Positions 36,225-44,676 of a stretch of 64,000 bases of DNA are shown piece after piece. This DNA comes from Pseudomonas simiae (lineage in GTDB: Bacteria > Pseudomonadota > Gammaproteobacteria > Pseudomonadales > Pseudomonadaceae), in assembly GCF_900111895.1 (NCBI RefSeq), contig NZ_FOKB01000011.1, positions 92,795-156,794 on the forward strand, read 5' to 3'. The notes beneath the pieces were generated by a model that was given only the letters and a program-made list of their open reading frames with translations, did not search any database and was not told where the DNA came from. Position 1 is the stretch's first letter; each line of letters begins with the position of its first letter. Made by a program: the position numbers and the translations under genes.

Positions 36225-37157
36225 TTAGAAATTGACCTGGTCGCGCCCTTTGAGCCCGAGGATTTCCCGCGCTTCATCCGGCGTGGCGACGCGGTGCCCC
36301 AGCGCTTCGATCACCGTACGAATGCGCCGGACCTGATCGGCATTCGACGCCGCCAGTTTGCCCGGGCCATCCCACAGCGAATCCTCAAGCCCCACTCGCG
36401 CGTTGCTGCCCATGGACAGGCCCATGGTCGCCAGCGGAATCTGCCCACGCCCGGCGCCGAGGATCGACCACACGTAGTCGCTGCCAAACAGACGGTCGGC
36501 GGTACGGCGCATGTGCGCCAAGTCTTCCGGGTGCCCGCCGATACCGCCGCGCAGGCCGAACACCGACTGGATGAACAGCGGTGGCTTGAGCAGGCCGCGC
36601 TCCAGAAAATGCGCGGCGGTGTAGAGGTGGCCGATGTCGTAGCACTCAATCTCAAAACGGGTGCGGTTTTCGGCGCAGGCATTGAGGATGTGGGTGATGT
36701 CGCGGAAGGTGTTGCGGAAGATTCGGTCGTCACTCTCTTCCAGGTACGGCCGCTCCCAATCGTGCTTGAAGTCGGTGAAGCGGTTGAGCATTTCGTACAG
36801 GCCGAAGTTCATCGAGCCCATGTTCAGCGAGGCCAATTCCGGCTTGAACTGCATCACCGGCTGCAGGCGCTCTTCCACCCCCATGGTCGGCGCACCGCCG
36901 GTGGTGATGTTGATTACCACGTCGCTGGCGGCCTTGATCTGCGGCAGGAATTCGGCGAACAGTGCCGGGTCCTGGCTGGGGCGACCGTCGTTGGGATCAC
37001 GGGCATGCAGGTGCACAATCGCGGCGCCGGCTTCAGCGGCACCGATGGCGGCGTCGGCAATTTCCTGGGCGGTGATCGGCAGATGTGGCGACATCGACGG
37101 TGTATGAATCGCACCGGTAACGGCGCAGGTAATGATGACAGGACGATTTTTGGACAT
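36225..37157 (-). CDS. Beta-keto acid cleavage enzyme (BKACE/DUF849 family)
   Basis: The 310-residue TIM-barrel protein has the zinc ligands His49 and His51 in VHLHARDP and conserved segments VINITTGGAPTM and LASLNMGSMNFG. These match 3-keto-5-aminohexanoate cleavage enzyme and relatives, which condense a beta-keto acid with acetyl-CoA to give acetoacetate and a shortened acyl-CoA. The adjacent SDR could make the beta-keto acid by oxidising a 3-hydroxy acid. The true substrate is not evident from the sequence. Confidence 0.88.
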   Translation of the reverse strand: MSKNRPVIITCAVTGAIHTPSMSPHLPITAQEIADAAIGAAEAGAAIVHLHARDPNDGRPSQDPALFAEFLPQIKAASDVVINITTGGAPTMGVEERLQPVMQFKPELASLNMGSMNFGLYEMLNRFTDFKHDWERPYLEESDDRIFRNTFRDITHILNACAENRTRFEIECYDIGHLYTAAHFLERGLLKPPLFIQSVFGLRGGIGGHPEDLAHMRRTADRLFGSDYVWSILGAGRGQIPLATMGLSMGSNARVGLEDSLWDGPGKLAASNADQVRRIRTVIEALGHRVATPDEAREILGLKGRDQVNF

Positions 37158-37224
37158 GACGAATCTCCGACTTTTATTCTTATGAAAAAAATCCTGGGTA
37201 TTGCGCGATGTGGTCTTGCGTGGC

Positions 37225-38013
37225 TTACAGGTACTCGACGTTACCGTCGACGCTGATCGCCTGACCGGTCACGTTGCGTGCGGCGGGCGAACAGAGAAAC
37301 AAGGCCATGGCTGCCACGTCTTCGGCGGTGACCATGCGCTTGAGGGAAATCTTGTTGAGGTATTCCTGGCGCATCTCGGCTTCGGGCACGCCGACCTGTT
37401 CGGCACGCGCACGGATCACGCCGTCCATGCGCGGGCCTTCGACGATGCCGGGCAGCAAGGCGTTGACGCGGATATCGCTCTCGCCCAGCTCCGAAGCCAG
37501 GGATTTCATCAAGCCGACGATCGCCCATTTGGTTGCCGCATAGGGCGTGCGCCACGCGTAACCCAAGCGCCCCGCCACCGAGGCGATATGCAGCAGATGG
37601 CCGTGGGACGATTCCTTGAGCATCGGCACTGCGTGGTGGGCAAACCGGTATTGCGCGGTGAGATTGATGTTGATGGTGGCTTGCCACTCGGCGTCGCTGA
37701 TCGCATCGATCCCGCCGGTGGGCCCGGCGATCCCGGCGTTGTTGACCAACACATCGAGGCCACCGAAATGCTCGCGCTGCACCTTGAACACCGCCTCGAT
37801 CTGCGCGGCGTCGCTGACATCGGCGCGGGTGGCGACGGTGCCTGGGTATTTGTCGCGAAACACCGCCAGGGCCGACTCGCTCACATCACACACATGCACC
37901 TGGGCACCGGCTTCCAGATACGCCGCCGCCAGCACTTCACCAATGCCGGCAGCCCCGCCGGAAATCAACACACGTAACCCAGGATAGGGCTGCAGCCGTT
38001 GTAGGACACTCAT
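37225..38013 (-). CDS. Short-chain dehydrogenase/reductase
   Basis: The 262-residue classical SDR has the nucleotide motif SGGAAGIG (18-25), NNAG (91-94) and the Ser145-Tyr158-Lys162 triad (YAATK). Asp43 after the second strand favours NAD. Its ATG overlaps the stop of the upstream GntR gene as ATGA. It probably oxidises a hydroxy acid to the keto acid used by the downstream BKACE. Confidence 0.88.
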   Translation of the reverse strand: MSVLQRLQPYPGLRVLISGGAAGIGEVLAAAYLEAGAQVHVCDVSESALAVFRDKYPGTVATRADVSDAAQIEAVFKVQREHFGGLDVLVNNAGIAGPTGGIDAISDAEWQATININLTAQYRFAHHAVPMLKESSHGHLLHIASVAGRLGYAWRTPYAATKWAIVGLMKSLASELGESDIRVNALLPGIVEGPRMDGVIRARAEQVGVPEAEMRQEYLNKISLKRMVTAEDVAAMALFLCSPAARNVTGQAISVDGNVEYL

Positions 38014-38732
38014 GCACGTTTACCTCCTGAAACAGACGACCGCGAACGGTCGTTCTTGACGAGCAGGCGCGCGAGGGAGTCGGCGGCCTGCATGATGTCA
38101 TCGGTCACCGCTGCGCGCGCCCCCCCGCCATCGCGGGCAGCCAGGGCTTCGACAATGCGCGTGTGCGCCTCCATCGAGCGTTGCAGGTGAGCTTTATCCG
38201 GGGCGACCAGCGCAAAGCACGGGCCCATGTGCAGCCAGAAGTTTTCCACGGCGGCCATGGTCAACTCGGCCTGGGCCACGGCGTAGATGCGCCGGTGAAA
38301 GGCAAAGTTGGTCCACAGGTAGCGGGACACGTCGACTTCGTCGGCGGCGTGCTGCATTTGCTGGCACAGGTCAGTGATTTCATCGAGGTCGGCCTTTTGC
38401 AGGAGCAGCACGGCTTTTTCCGCCAGCAGCCCTTCGAGGGCGACCCGGGCATCGCGAATTTCCCGCAGGCGTTCGACCGTCATCAAGCGGACGCGCAGAC
38501 GGGAGGTCTCGGTGACTTCAAAAGCGTTTTCGGCGCTGAGGCGCTGCAGGGCTTCACGCACCGGCATGGGACTGGAACCGAGGGCTTCGGCGAGGCCGCG
38601 GATGGTGAGCTTCTGGCCGGGTTGGAAACGGCCACTCATCAAGGCTTCGCGGATCTGGCGGTAGACCTGGTCTTGCAAGGTATCGCGGGACACCTGGCGC
38701 AGGGTGGGCAGGAGAAGCGGACCATCTGTCAT
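38010..38732 (-). CDS. GntR-family (FadR/FCD) regulator of the catabolic operon
   Basis: The 240-residue protein has an N-terminal GntR winged HTH (about 18-85, GQKLTIRGLAEALGSSPMPVR) and a C-terminal all-helical FCD ligand domain with metal-binding histidines (NFAFHRRIY, MEAHTRIVEAL). It is first in the operon and overlaps the SDR gene by 4 bases, so it probably controls its own operon, usually as a repressor released by a pathway intermediate. Confidence 0.87.
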   Translation of the reverse strand: MTDGPLLLPTLRQVSRDTLQDQVYRQIREALMSGRFQPGQKLTIRGLAEALGSSPMPVREALQRLSAENAFEVTETSRLRVRLMTVERLREIRDARVALEGLLAEKAVLLLQKADLDEITDLCQQMQHAADEVDVSRYLWTNFAFHRRIYAVAQAELTMAAVENFWLHMGPCFALVAPDKAHLQRSMEAHTRIVEALAARDGGGARAAVTDDIMQAADSLARLLVKNDRSRSSVSGGKRA

Positions 38733-38828
38733 GAGGCAAAACCTGTGTTGTCGTTCTTATGGCCTCAATATGTGATCACAAATCAAATATGTCAAATAGT
38801 TTCCCACCCCGATAGCGCACATCACACA

Positions 38829-38918
38829 TGTGGGAGCGGGCTTGCTCGCGAAAGCGGTGGGCCCGCCAACACATTGGTTGACTGACGCACAGCGTTCGCC
38901 AGCAAGCCCGCTCCCACA
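38829..38918. repeat. REPIN
   Basis: TGTGGGAGCGGGCTTGCTCG and its near complement AGCAAGCCCGCTCCCACA, with a loop of about 50 bases. Full-length copy of the same family as at 196-287. It lies between the GntR gene promoter and a small converging gene. Confidence 0.9.
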
Positions 38919-38941
38919 GTTTGACCCTATCTAACCTGGGA

Positions 38942-39085
38942 CTACGGCTTGAGTGGACGCTCCTGATCCCGCTCGGAAAGCTCTGTCCCATCATCGGGAT
39001 GTTTCCAGGTCTGCGGTTTTTCTTCCTCCCGCTGCCGGGTCTGCTCACGCTCCCGCTCATCCCGTTGCTTCTGTTGGTCAGTCAT
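38942..39085 (-). CDS. Small highly charged protein (47 aa)
   Basis: The 47-residue protein begins MTDQQKQRDEREREQTRQRE and is almost entirely Arg, Glu, Gln and Lys. It is predicted helical or disordered and soluble. A strong GGGAGG lies 5 bases before ATG 39085, which supports translation. Longer in-frame starts lack ribosome sites. Similar small hydrophilic proteins are common in fluorescent pseudomonads, but their role is unknown. Confidence 0.65.
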   Translation of the reverse strand: MTDQQKQRDEREREQTRQREEEKPQTWKHPDDGTELSERDQERPLKP

Positions 39086-39281
39086 CGCCACCTCCCGTCC
39101 GTAAGACTTGGTCAAACCTTCAGCATAGAACAGCGAATGCGTTGTTGATCTATTACCGATTGATAGCGAAGACACATCAATGCATCCAAATTTGTCACTT
39201 ATCATTTCTAAATGTGTCAGCCACTATTCTCGGTCTTAGGCGAAACAAGCACTTTAAAAAGAACGCTGGAGACACAAAACC

Positions 39282-40586
39282 ATGACTAGCCCTACCCGAC
39301 CCGACTCTGCCCGCTCGAAAGTGGGTGCGGTATTCCGCGTTACTTCGGGCAACTTCCTCGAACAATTCGACTTCTTCCTGTTCGGTTTTTACGCCACCTA
39401 CATCGCTGCCGCATTCTTCCCTGCCGCTAATGAGTTTGCGTCATTAATGATGACCTTCGCCGTGTTCGGTGCAGGCTTCCTGATGCGTCCGTTGGGCGCG
39501 ATCATCCTAGGGGCCTACATCGATGACGTCGGTCGCCGCAAAGGGTTGATCGTGACGCTGTCGATCATGGCCAGCGGCACGCTGCTGATCGTGCTGGTCC
39601 CCAGCTATCACACCATCGGCCTGTGGGCGCCTTTGCTGGTGCTGCTCGGTCGCCTGTTGCAAGGCTTCTCGGCCGGCGCTGAACTGGGCGGTGTGTCGGT
39701 GTACCTGTCCGAAATGGCCACGCCCGGCCGCAAAGGCTTCTACACCAGCTGGCAATCGGGCAGCCAACAGATCTCCATCGTGGTCGCCGCCGCGCTGGGT
39801 TATGGCCTGAACGTGTGGATGGAACCCGCCGTGGTAGCGGATTGGGGCTGGCGCATTCCGTTCGCCATCGGCTGCGTGATCATTCCGTTCATCTTCATCC
39901 TGCGTCGCAGCCTGCAGGAAACCGAAGAGTTCGCCAACCGCAAGCATCGCCCGACCATGCGCGAAGTGCTGGCGACCCTGGTGAAGAACTGGACCGTGGT
40001 GATTGGCGGCATGCTGATGGTGGCCATGACCACTACCGCGTTCTACCTGATCACGGTGTATGCGCCGACCTTCGGCAAGACCGTGCTGCAATTGAGCACG
40101 TCCGACGCTCTGTTAGTGACCCTGCTGGTGGCAGTGTCGAACTTTATCTGGCTGCCGATCGGTGGCACCCTCAGCGACCGTTTCGGCCGCAAGCCGGTGC
40201 TGATCGCCATGACCGTGCTGACGGTTCTGACCGCTTATCCAGCGCTGTCCTACGTGGTAAATGCACCGAGCTTTGCCCATATGCTGGAAACCCTGCTGTG
40301 GTTCTCCTTCCTCTACGGCCTGTACAACGGCGCAATGATCCCGGCGCTTACCGAAATCATGCCGGTGGAAGTGCGCGTGGCGGGTTTCTCCCTGGCCTAC
40401 AGCCTGGCCACCGCGATTTTCGGTGGTTTTACCCCGGCGATCTCTACCTGGTTCATCCACATCACCGAAGACAAAGCCTCGCCGGCCTACTGGATGATGT
40501 TCGCCGCAGCGTGTGCACTGTGCTCGACCCTGGCGTTGTATCGTCGCGCCAATGCTCGCGGACAAGTCATGCAGGGGGCGGCGTAA
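39282..40586 (+). CDS. MFS citrate/tricarballylate-type proton symporter
   Basis: The 434-residue, 12-helix MFS protein belongs to the metabolite:H+ symporter group: GNFLEQFDFFLFGFYATYIA in helix 1, GAYIDDVGRRKGL as motif A, LGRLLQGFSAGAELGG in helix 4 and GGTLSDRFGRKPVL in the middle loop. It most resembles CitA/TcuC citrate or tricarballylate importers. ATG 39282 lies behind GGAGA. The stop TAA shares its last A with the next gene's ATG (TAATG), so the pair is translationally coupled. Confidence 0.85.
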   Translation: MTSPTRPDSARSKVGAVFRVTSGNFLEQFDFFLFGFYATYIAAAFFPAANEFASLMMTFAVFGAGFLMRPLGAIILGAYIDDVGRRKGLIVTLSIMASGTLLIVLVPSYHTIGLWAPLLVLLGRLLQGFSAGAELGGVSVYLSEMATPGRKGFYTSWQSGSQQISIVVAAALGYGLNVWMEPAVVADWGWRIPFAIGCVIIPFIFILRRSLQETEEFANRKHRPTMREVLATLVKNWTVVIGGMLMVAMTTTAFYLITVYAPTFGKTVLQLSTSDALLVTLLVAVSNFIWLPIGGTLSDRFGRKPVLIAMTVLTVLTAYPALSYVVNAPSFAHMLETLLWFSFLYGLYNGAMIPALTEIMPVEVRVAGFSLAYSLATAIFGGFTPAISTWFIHITEDKASPAYWMMFAAACALCSTLALYRRANARGQVMQGAA

Positions 40587-41344
40587 TGACGGCGTTATAT
40601 AAAACCCTATCGGCGCTGGCCCTTGGCGTCCTGTCGCTGTCGGTCCAGGCCGAACAGCTCAAAGTGATGACCTCCGGTGGCTTCACCGCCGCGTATAAAG
40701 TGCTCGGCCCGCAGTACGCCAAGCAAAGCGGCGACAGCCTCGAAACCATTTTGGGTCCGTCCATGGGCAAGGCGCCGGAAGCAATTCCCAACCGCCTGGC
40801 CCGTGGCGAACACGCCGACGTGGTGATCATGGTCGGTTACGCCCTGGATGAGCTGATCAAACAAGGCAAGGTCGACCCGGCCTCCCGTGTGGAACTGGCG
40901 GACTCGCGTATCGGCCTGGTGGTGAAGGCCGGCGCGGTCAAACCTGCGATCGGTACTGACGCCGAGCTGAAAGCCGTGCTGAGCAAGGCCAAATCCGTGG
41001 CTTACTCGGACAGCGCCAGCGGTGTGTATGTCGAGAAGGAGCTGTTCAAGAAGCTCGGCATGCCGGCCAAAGGCACCATGATCGAACGCCTGCCGGTGGC
41101 CGAGCAGGTGGCCAAGGGCGACTACGAGGTGGGCTTGCAGCAGGTCGCGGAACTGTTGCCGGTGCCGGGTGTGACCTACGTCGGCAAGATTCCGGAAGAC
41201 GTGCAATCGGTGACGCGCTTCGCGGCGGGCATTCCGCTCAACGCCGAACACCCGGAGCAGGCCAAGGCGTTGTTGCAGTATCTGGCGTCGCCCCAGGCGC
41301 AACCGGTGGTACAAGCCACCGGCCTGGACTCGGTGTCACCCTGA
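40586..41344 (+). CDS. Periplasmic ModA-like substrate-binding protein
   Basis: The 252-residue protein has a signal peptide (ending VQA) and a type-2 binding-protein fold like ModA/SBP_bac_11: MTSGGFTAAYKVLGPQY, GPSMGKAPEAIPNRL, DVVIMVGYALDELI, SDSASGVYVEKELF and an ending PQAQPVVQATGLDS. No ABC permease or ATPase is next to it. It is coupled to an MFS symporter instead, so it may bind and present, or sense, the same organic acid. It converges with the LysR gene and overlaps it by 9 bases. Confidence 0.8.
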   Translation: MTALYKTLSALALGVLSLSVQAEQLKVMTSGGFTAAYKVLGPQYAKQSGDSLETILGPSMGKAPEAIPNRLARGEHADVVIMVGYALDELIKQGKVDPASRVELADSRIGLVVKAGAVKPAIGTDAELKAVLSKAKSVAYSDSASGVYVEKELFKKLGMPAKGTMIERLPVAEQVAKGDYEVGLQQVAELLPVPGVTYVGKIPEDVQSVTRFAAGIPLNAEHPEQAKALLQYLASPQAQPVVQATGLDSVSP

Positions 41345-42298
41345 CCGAAACGGCATCTCCCGCACCAACCGCTCCAACTCCAGCGCCGCTGGCGGCAAGG
41401 TCCGCCCGCGGCGTTTGATCAACCCCACATTGCGCATCACCTGAGGCTCCACCAGCGGCACACTCACCAGAATCGGGTGCTCGACCGCCGGCATCGCAAT
41501 CGACGGCACCATCGCCACTCCCAGCCCCGCCTCCACCAGCCCAATCATGGTGGTCACGTGGTGCGTCTCGCAGATACTCGGCTTTTTCACCCGTACGCCG
41601 CGCAAGGCCTGATCGAGCAGGAAGCGGTTGCCGGAGGTCTTGTCCACGGTGATGTAGTCGTGTTCATAGGCCTCGGACCAGGGCACGCTGTCGCGCTGTG
41701 CCAGTGGGTGATCGCGGCGACAGGCCAGCACGTAGCGCTCCTGCAGCAGCAGTTCGAACTCCACGTCATCGGCCAGGCTGCCGCTGAAACTCACGCCGAA
41801 ATCTGCCTCGCCACTTTCCACGGCATTGCACACTTCACCGGCACTGGCATCCAGCACCCGCAGGCGAATCTTTGGATACAGCTTGTGGAATTCGGAGATC
41901 ACGTGGGGCATGAAGTAGTACGCCGTCGACGGCACGCAGGCGATGGTGACATTGCCCATGCGTGTGGACGCGACATTGCTGATGCCCATGAGCGCGAGAT
42001 CGAGATCGTCGAGCATGCGCTCGACCTTAGGCAGGAAGGCACGGCCGACCATGGTCAGGCTGACGCGCCGCGTGGTGCGTTCGAACAGCTTCACATCCAG
42101 GGCGGTCTCAAGCTTTTCGATACGCCGGCTGAGGGCCGGCTGCGAAATCCGGATGGCTTCGGCGGCACCGCGAAAACTGCCCTTGTCTACCACGGCGCGA
42201 AAGGCTTGGAGGTCGTTGAGGTCGAAGTTGATGATCACGTGAGGGCCAATGTGGTCGAGGTAGCGGGCATTATCGTACGGGAGCCGATGGGGCGCCAT
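41336..42298 (-). CDS. LysR-family regulator (TcuR-like)
   Basis: The LysR protein, up to 320 residues, has its HTH within NFDLNDLQAFRAVVDKGSFR and IRISQPALSRRIEKLE, and a regulatory domain with VPSTAYYFMPHVISEFHKL. Its beginning resembles TcuR, the tricarballylate regulator, which suits the converging symporter gene. The start is uncertain: ATG 42298 gives a 23-residue leader before the HTH, and a GTG at 42238 would give the usual length, but neither has a clear ribosome site. Confidence 0.8.
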   Translation of the reverse strand: MAPHRLPYDNARYLDHIGPHVIINFDLNDLQAFRAVVDKGSFRGAAEAIRISQPALSRRIEKLETALDVKLFERTTRRVSLTMVGRAFLPKVERMLDDLDLALMGISNVASTRMGNVTIACVPSTAYYFMPHVISEFHKLYPKIRLRVLDASAGEVCNAVESGEADFGVSFSGSLADDVEFELLLQERYVLACRRDHPLAQRDSVPWSEAYEHDYITVDKTSGNRFLLDQALRGVRVKKPSICETHHVTTMIGLVEAGLGVAMVPSIAMPAVEHPILVSVPLVEPQVMRNVGLIKRRGRTLPPAALELERLVREMPFRSG

Positions 42299-42393
42299 GC
42301 ATGCCGGGATCAGCTTGTCGTAATACCCCTGCTACCCGCCTCCCCGTGAACCCTTACCGTAAATCACCCCGGCGTCGAGTCGGTGCAAACAGG

Positions 42394-43422
42394 TTAAAGC
42401 CGCTGCCAAACCTGCGGCCCATTAAAAAACGCCTGCGCATTGCTATCCAGCGTCTCCAGGTGATACCCACCCTCCTGCACGATCACACAGGGCAATCCCA
42501 ACCTGCGAATGCACTCACCCAACCGCGCGAACCCCTCGCGCGTTACTGCGACTTTGCTCTGCGGGTCCAGCTCGTAGATATCGAAACCCAGTGACAGCAC
42601 CAGCACCTCTGCCGAGAAGTTCTTCACCGCCGCCAAAGCCAGTTCCAGTTTTTCGAAGAACACGGCCTCACTGGCACCGTGGGGCATCGGCAGGTTGAGG
42701 TTGAAGCCTTGGCCTGCTGCGTTACCGCGCTCTTCGACGAAGCCGGCAACGCCAGGGTAGAAATTGGTGGGGTCACCGTGAATCGAGACGTAAAGCACGT
42801 CGTCACGGTCGTAGAAAATCTCTTGGATGCCTTGGCCGTGGTGCATGTCGGTGTCGAGCACGGCGACGCGCTGGAAACCTTGGCGCAATACCTGCGCTGC
42901 TACGGCAGCGTTGTTGATGTAACAGAATCCCCCCGCTGCATCGTAACGAGCATGATGTCCCGGTGGACGACAGAGCGCGTAGGCCGCCGGGGCGCCCTCA
43001 AGAATGTCCTTGGCGGCAGCAACGGCGCTCTGGGCCGACCAGTAGGCCGAGCGCCACGTCAGTTCGCCGATCGGGCAACTGCCATCCGCCAGGTAGCGCG
43101 CAGCCTGGGCAAGGATGCCGCGCAGGGCGTTGGGCTCGCGCACGAAGATATTGGACATGACTTCGTCGCCCCAGTCTTCGGGGATTTCCTGCCAACGTTG
43201 GTGGGCCTCCTGCAGAAATGCCAGGTAAGGCGCACCGTGTACCGCCAGCAGTGGATCGAGGCCGTAGTCCTGCGGCTGCTGGATATCAAAACCCAAGGTG
43301 TGTGCCGCCAACAGCAGATGACGGGCACGCTCGGGGACCTCCTGCGGCGTACGCATCTGGCCACGGGAGTAGTAGCTGCGCGGATGATGCAGAAGTTGTT
43401 CGGGATGAAAAAACGTACGCAT
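42394..43422 (-). CDS. Histone-deacetylase-family amidohydrolase (acetylpolyamine-type)
   Basis: The 342-residue arginase/deacetylase-fold protein has catalytic His156-His157 in RPPGHHARY. Zinc ligands are Asp192 and His194 in LDTDMHHGQG, and Asp281 in SLGFDIYELDP. The family contains acetylpolyamine amidohydrolases, which pseudomonads use to release polyamines for catabolism, and other small-amide hydrolases. AAGGAG lies 7 bases before ATG 43422. It follows the M20 hydrolase by 11 bases in one operon with an MFS gene. Confidence 0.85.
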   Translation of the reverse strand: MRTFFHPEQLLHHPRSYYSRGQMRTPQEVPERARHLLLAAHTLGFDIQQPQDYGLDPLLAVHGAPYLAFLQEAHQRWQEIPEDWGDEVMSNIFVREPNALRGILAQAARYLADGSCPIGELTWRSAYWSAQSAVAAAKDILEGAPAAYALCRPPGHHARYDAAGGFCYINNAAVAAQVLRQGFQRVAVLDTDMHHGQGIQEIFYDRDDVLYVSIHGDPTNFYPGVAGFVEERGNAAGQGFNLNLPMPHGASEAVFFEKLELALAAVKNFSAEVLVLSLGFDIYELDPQSKVAVTREGFARLGECIRRLGLPCVIVQEGGYHLETLDSNAQAFFNGPQVWQRL

Positions 43423-43433
43423 GAAAAATCTCC

Positions 43434-44663
43434 TTACTGAACCTGGCCGGCGCGCTTCAACACGGCATTGAGCAATACGTCGGTGCCCTGGCGCACGTCC
43501 TCGGGCAACACGTCTTCGGCTTCGTTGTGACTGAGGCCGCCGACGCAAGGGATGAAGATCATCGCCGTCGGGCAATAGCGCGCCAGGTGGATGGCGTCGT
43601 GACCGGCACCGCTGACGATGAGTTGCTGGCTGTAACCCAGGCCATCCACGGCGGCTTGTACGCAGGTGACGCAGTCGGCGTCGAAGGGCGTGGCCGGGCT
43701 GATCCAGTGTGGGCTGACGGTCACGGACAGTCCGCGTTGCTCGGCGATGGCCTGCAACTGTCGGCGCACCTGTTGTTCCATGGCGTCGATATCGTCGTCG
43801 CGGTGATGACGCAAATCGACGGTGAAATTCAGCAGACCAGGGATGGTGTTGCGCGACGATTTGGCGATGCTTAATTCACCTACAGTGGTCAGGCCTTCCG
43901 GGGCAAAATCCGCCGCCAGTTTCTCCAGCGCCTGGATCATTTGTGCGGCGCCATACAACGCGTCTTTACGCAGCGGCATCGGCGTAGTGCCGGCGTGGGC
44001 AGCCATACCTTCGACGCGCACATCCAGCCAGCGAATTGCCTGTCCACCGGTGACCACACCGATGCTCTTGGCATTGTCTTCAAGGATCGGGCCCTGTTCG
44101 ATATGCGCTTCGAAATACGCATCCACCGCGCCACCCAGTGGGCGTGAACCGTTGTAGCCAGTTGCACGCAAGGCCTCGGCCACGCTGATACCATCGACGT
44201 CGGCAGTGGCCAGGGCCTTGTCCAGCGCCAGGGTGCCGGTGAATACCGCCGAACCGAGCATGGCGGGTGTAAAACGGGCGCCCTCCTCGTTGGTCCATAC
44301 CGCAATTTCCAGTGGTTTGCGTGTCTGGATCCCGTGATCGTCCAGGCTGCGAATCACCTCCAGACCCGCCAATACACCGTAGACACCGTCGAAGCGGCCG
44401 CCCTCGGGTTGTGTGTCGAGGTGACTGCCCATCATCACCGGTGCCGCGTCCTTGTCCGTACCGGCACGGCGGGCGAACAGATTGCCGATGGCATCCACGC
44501 TCAGGCTCAACCCGGCGGCCGTGCACCAGTGGCTGAACAGTTCGCGACCGGCTTGGTCTTCGCCGCTCAAAGCCAGGCGGCAACTGCCACCGCGCGCCGT
44601 CGCGCCAATCTCGGCCATGGCCATCAGGCTGGCCCACAGGCGCTCGCCGTTGATCTTCAACAT
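43434..44663 (-). CDS. M20-family amidase, N-carbamoyl-L-amino-acid hydrolase type
   Basis: The 409-residue di-metal amidase has metal ligands His81 and Asp92 in GSHLDTQPEGGRFDG and Glu126/Glu127 in WTNEEGARF, typical of the HyuC/AmaB/ureidoglycolate amidohydrolase group. It hydrolyses N-carbamoyl or related ureido compounds to the amine, CO2 and ammonia. GGGAG precedes ATG 44663. It sits between the MFS gene and the deacetylase-like gene, 13 and 11 bases apart, so the three form one operon. Confidence 0.87.
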   Translation of the reverse strand: MLKINGERLWASLMAMAEIGATARGGSCRLALSGEDQAGRELFSHWCTAAGLSLSVDAIGNLFARRAGTDKDAAPVMMGSHLDTQPEGGRFDGVYGVLAGLEVIRSLDDHGIQTRKPLEIAVWTNEEGARFTPAMLGSAVFTGTLALDKALATADVDGISVAEALRATGYNGSRPLGGAVDAYFEAHIEQGPILEDNAKSIGVVTGGQAIRWLDVRVEGMAAHAGTTPMPLRKDALYGAAQMIQALEKLAADFAPEGLTTVGELSIAKSSRNTIPGLLNFTVDLRHHRDDDIDAMEQQVRRQLQAIAEQRGLSVTVSPHWISPATPFDADCVTCVQAAVDGLGYSQQLIVSGAGHDAIHLARYCPTAMIFIPCVGGLSHNEAEDVLPEDVRQGTDVLLNAVLKRAGQVQ

Positions 44664-44676
44664 TACTGTCACTCCC

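Noticed and set aside
36183..37256. A 357-codon plus-strand frame opposite the BKACE gene
   Set aside because: A shadow of GC-rich codons; the minus-strand gene has zinc-ligand motifs and operon context.
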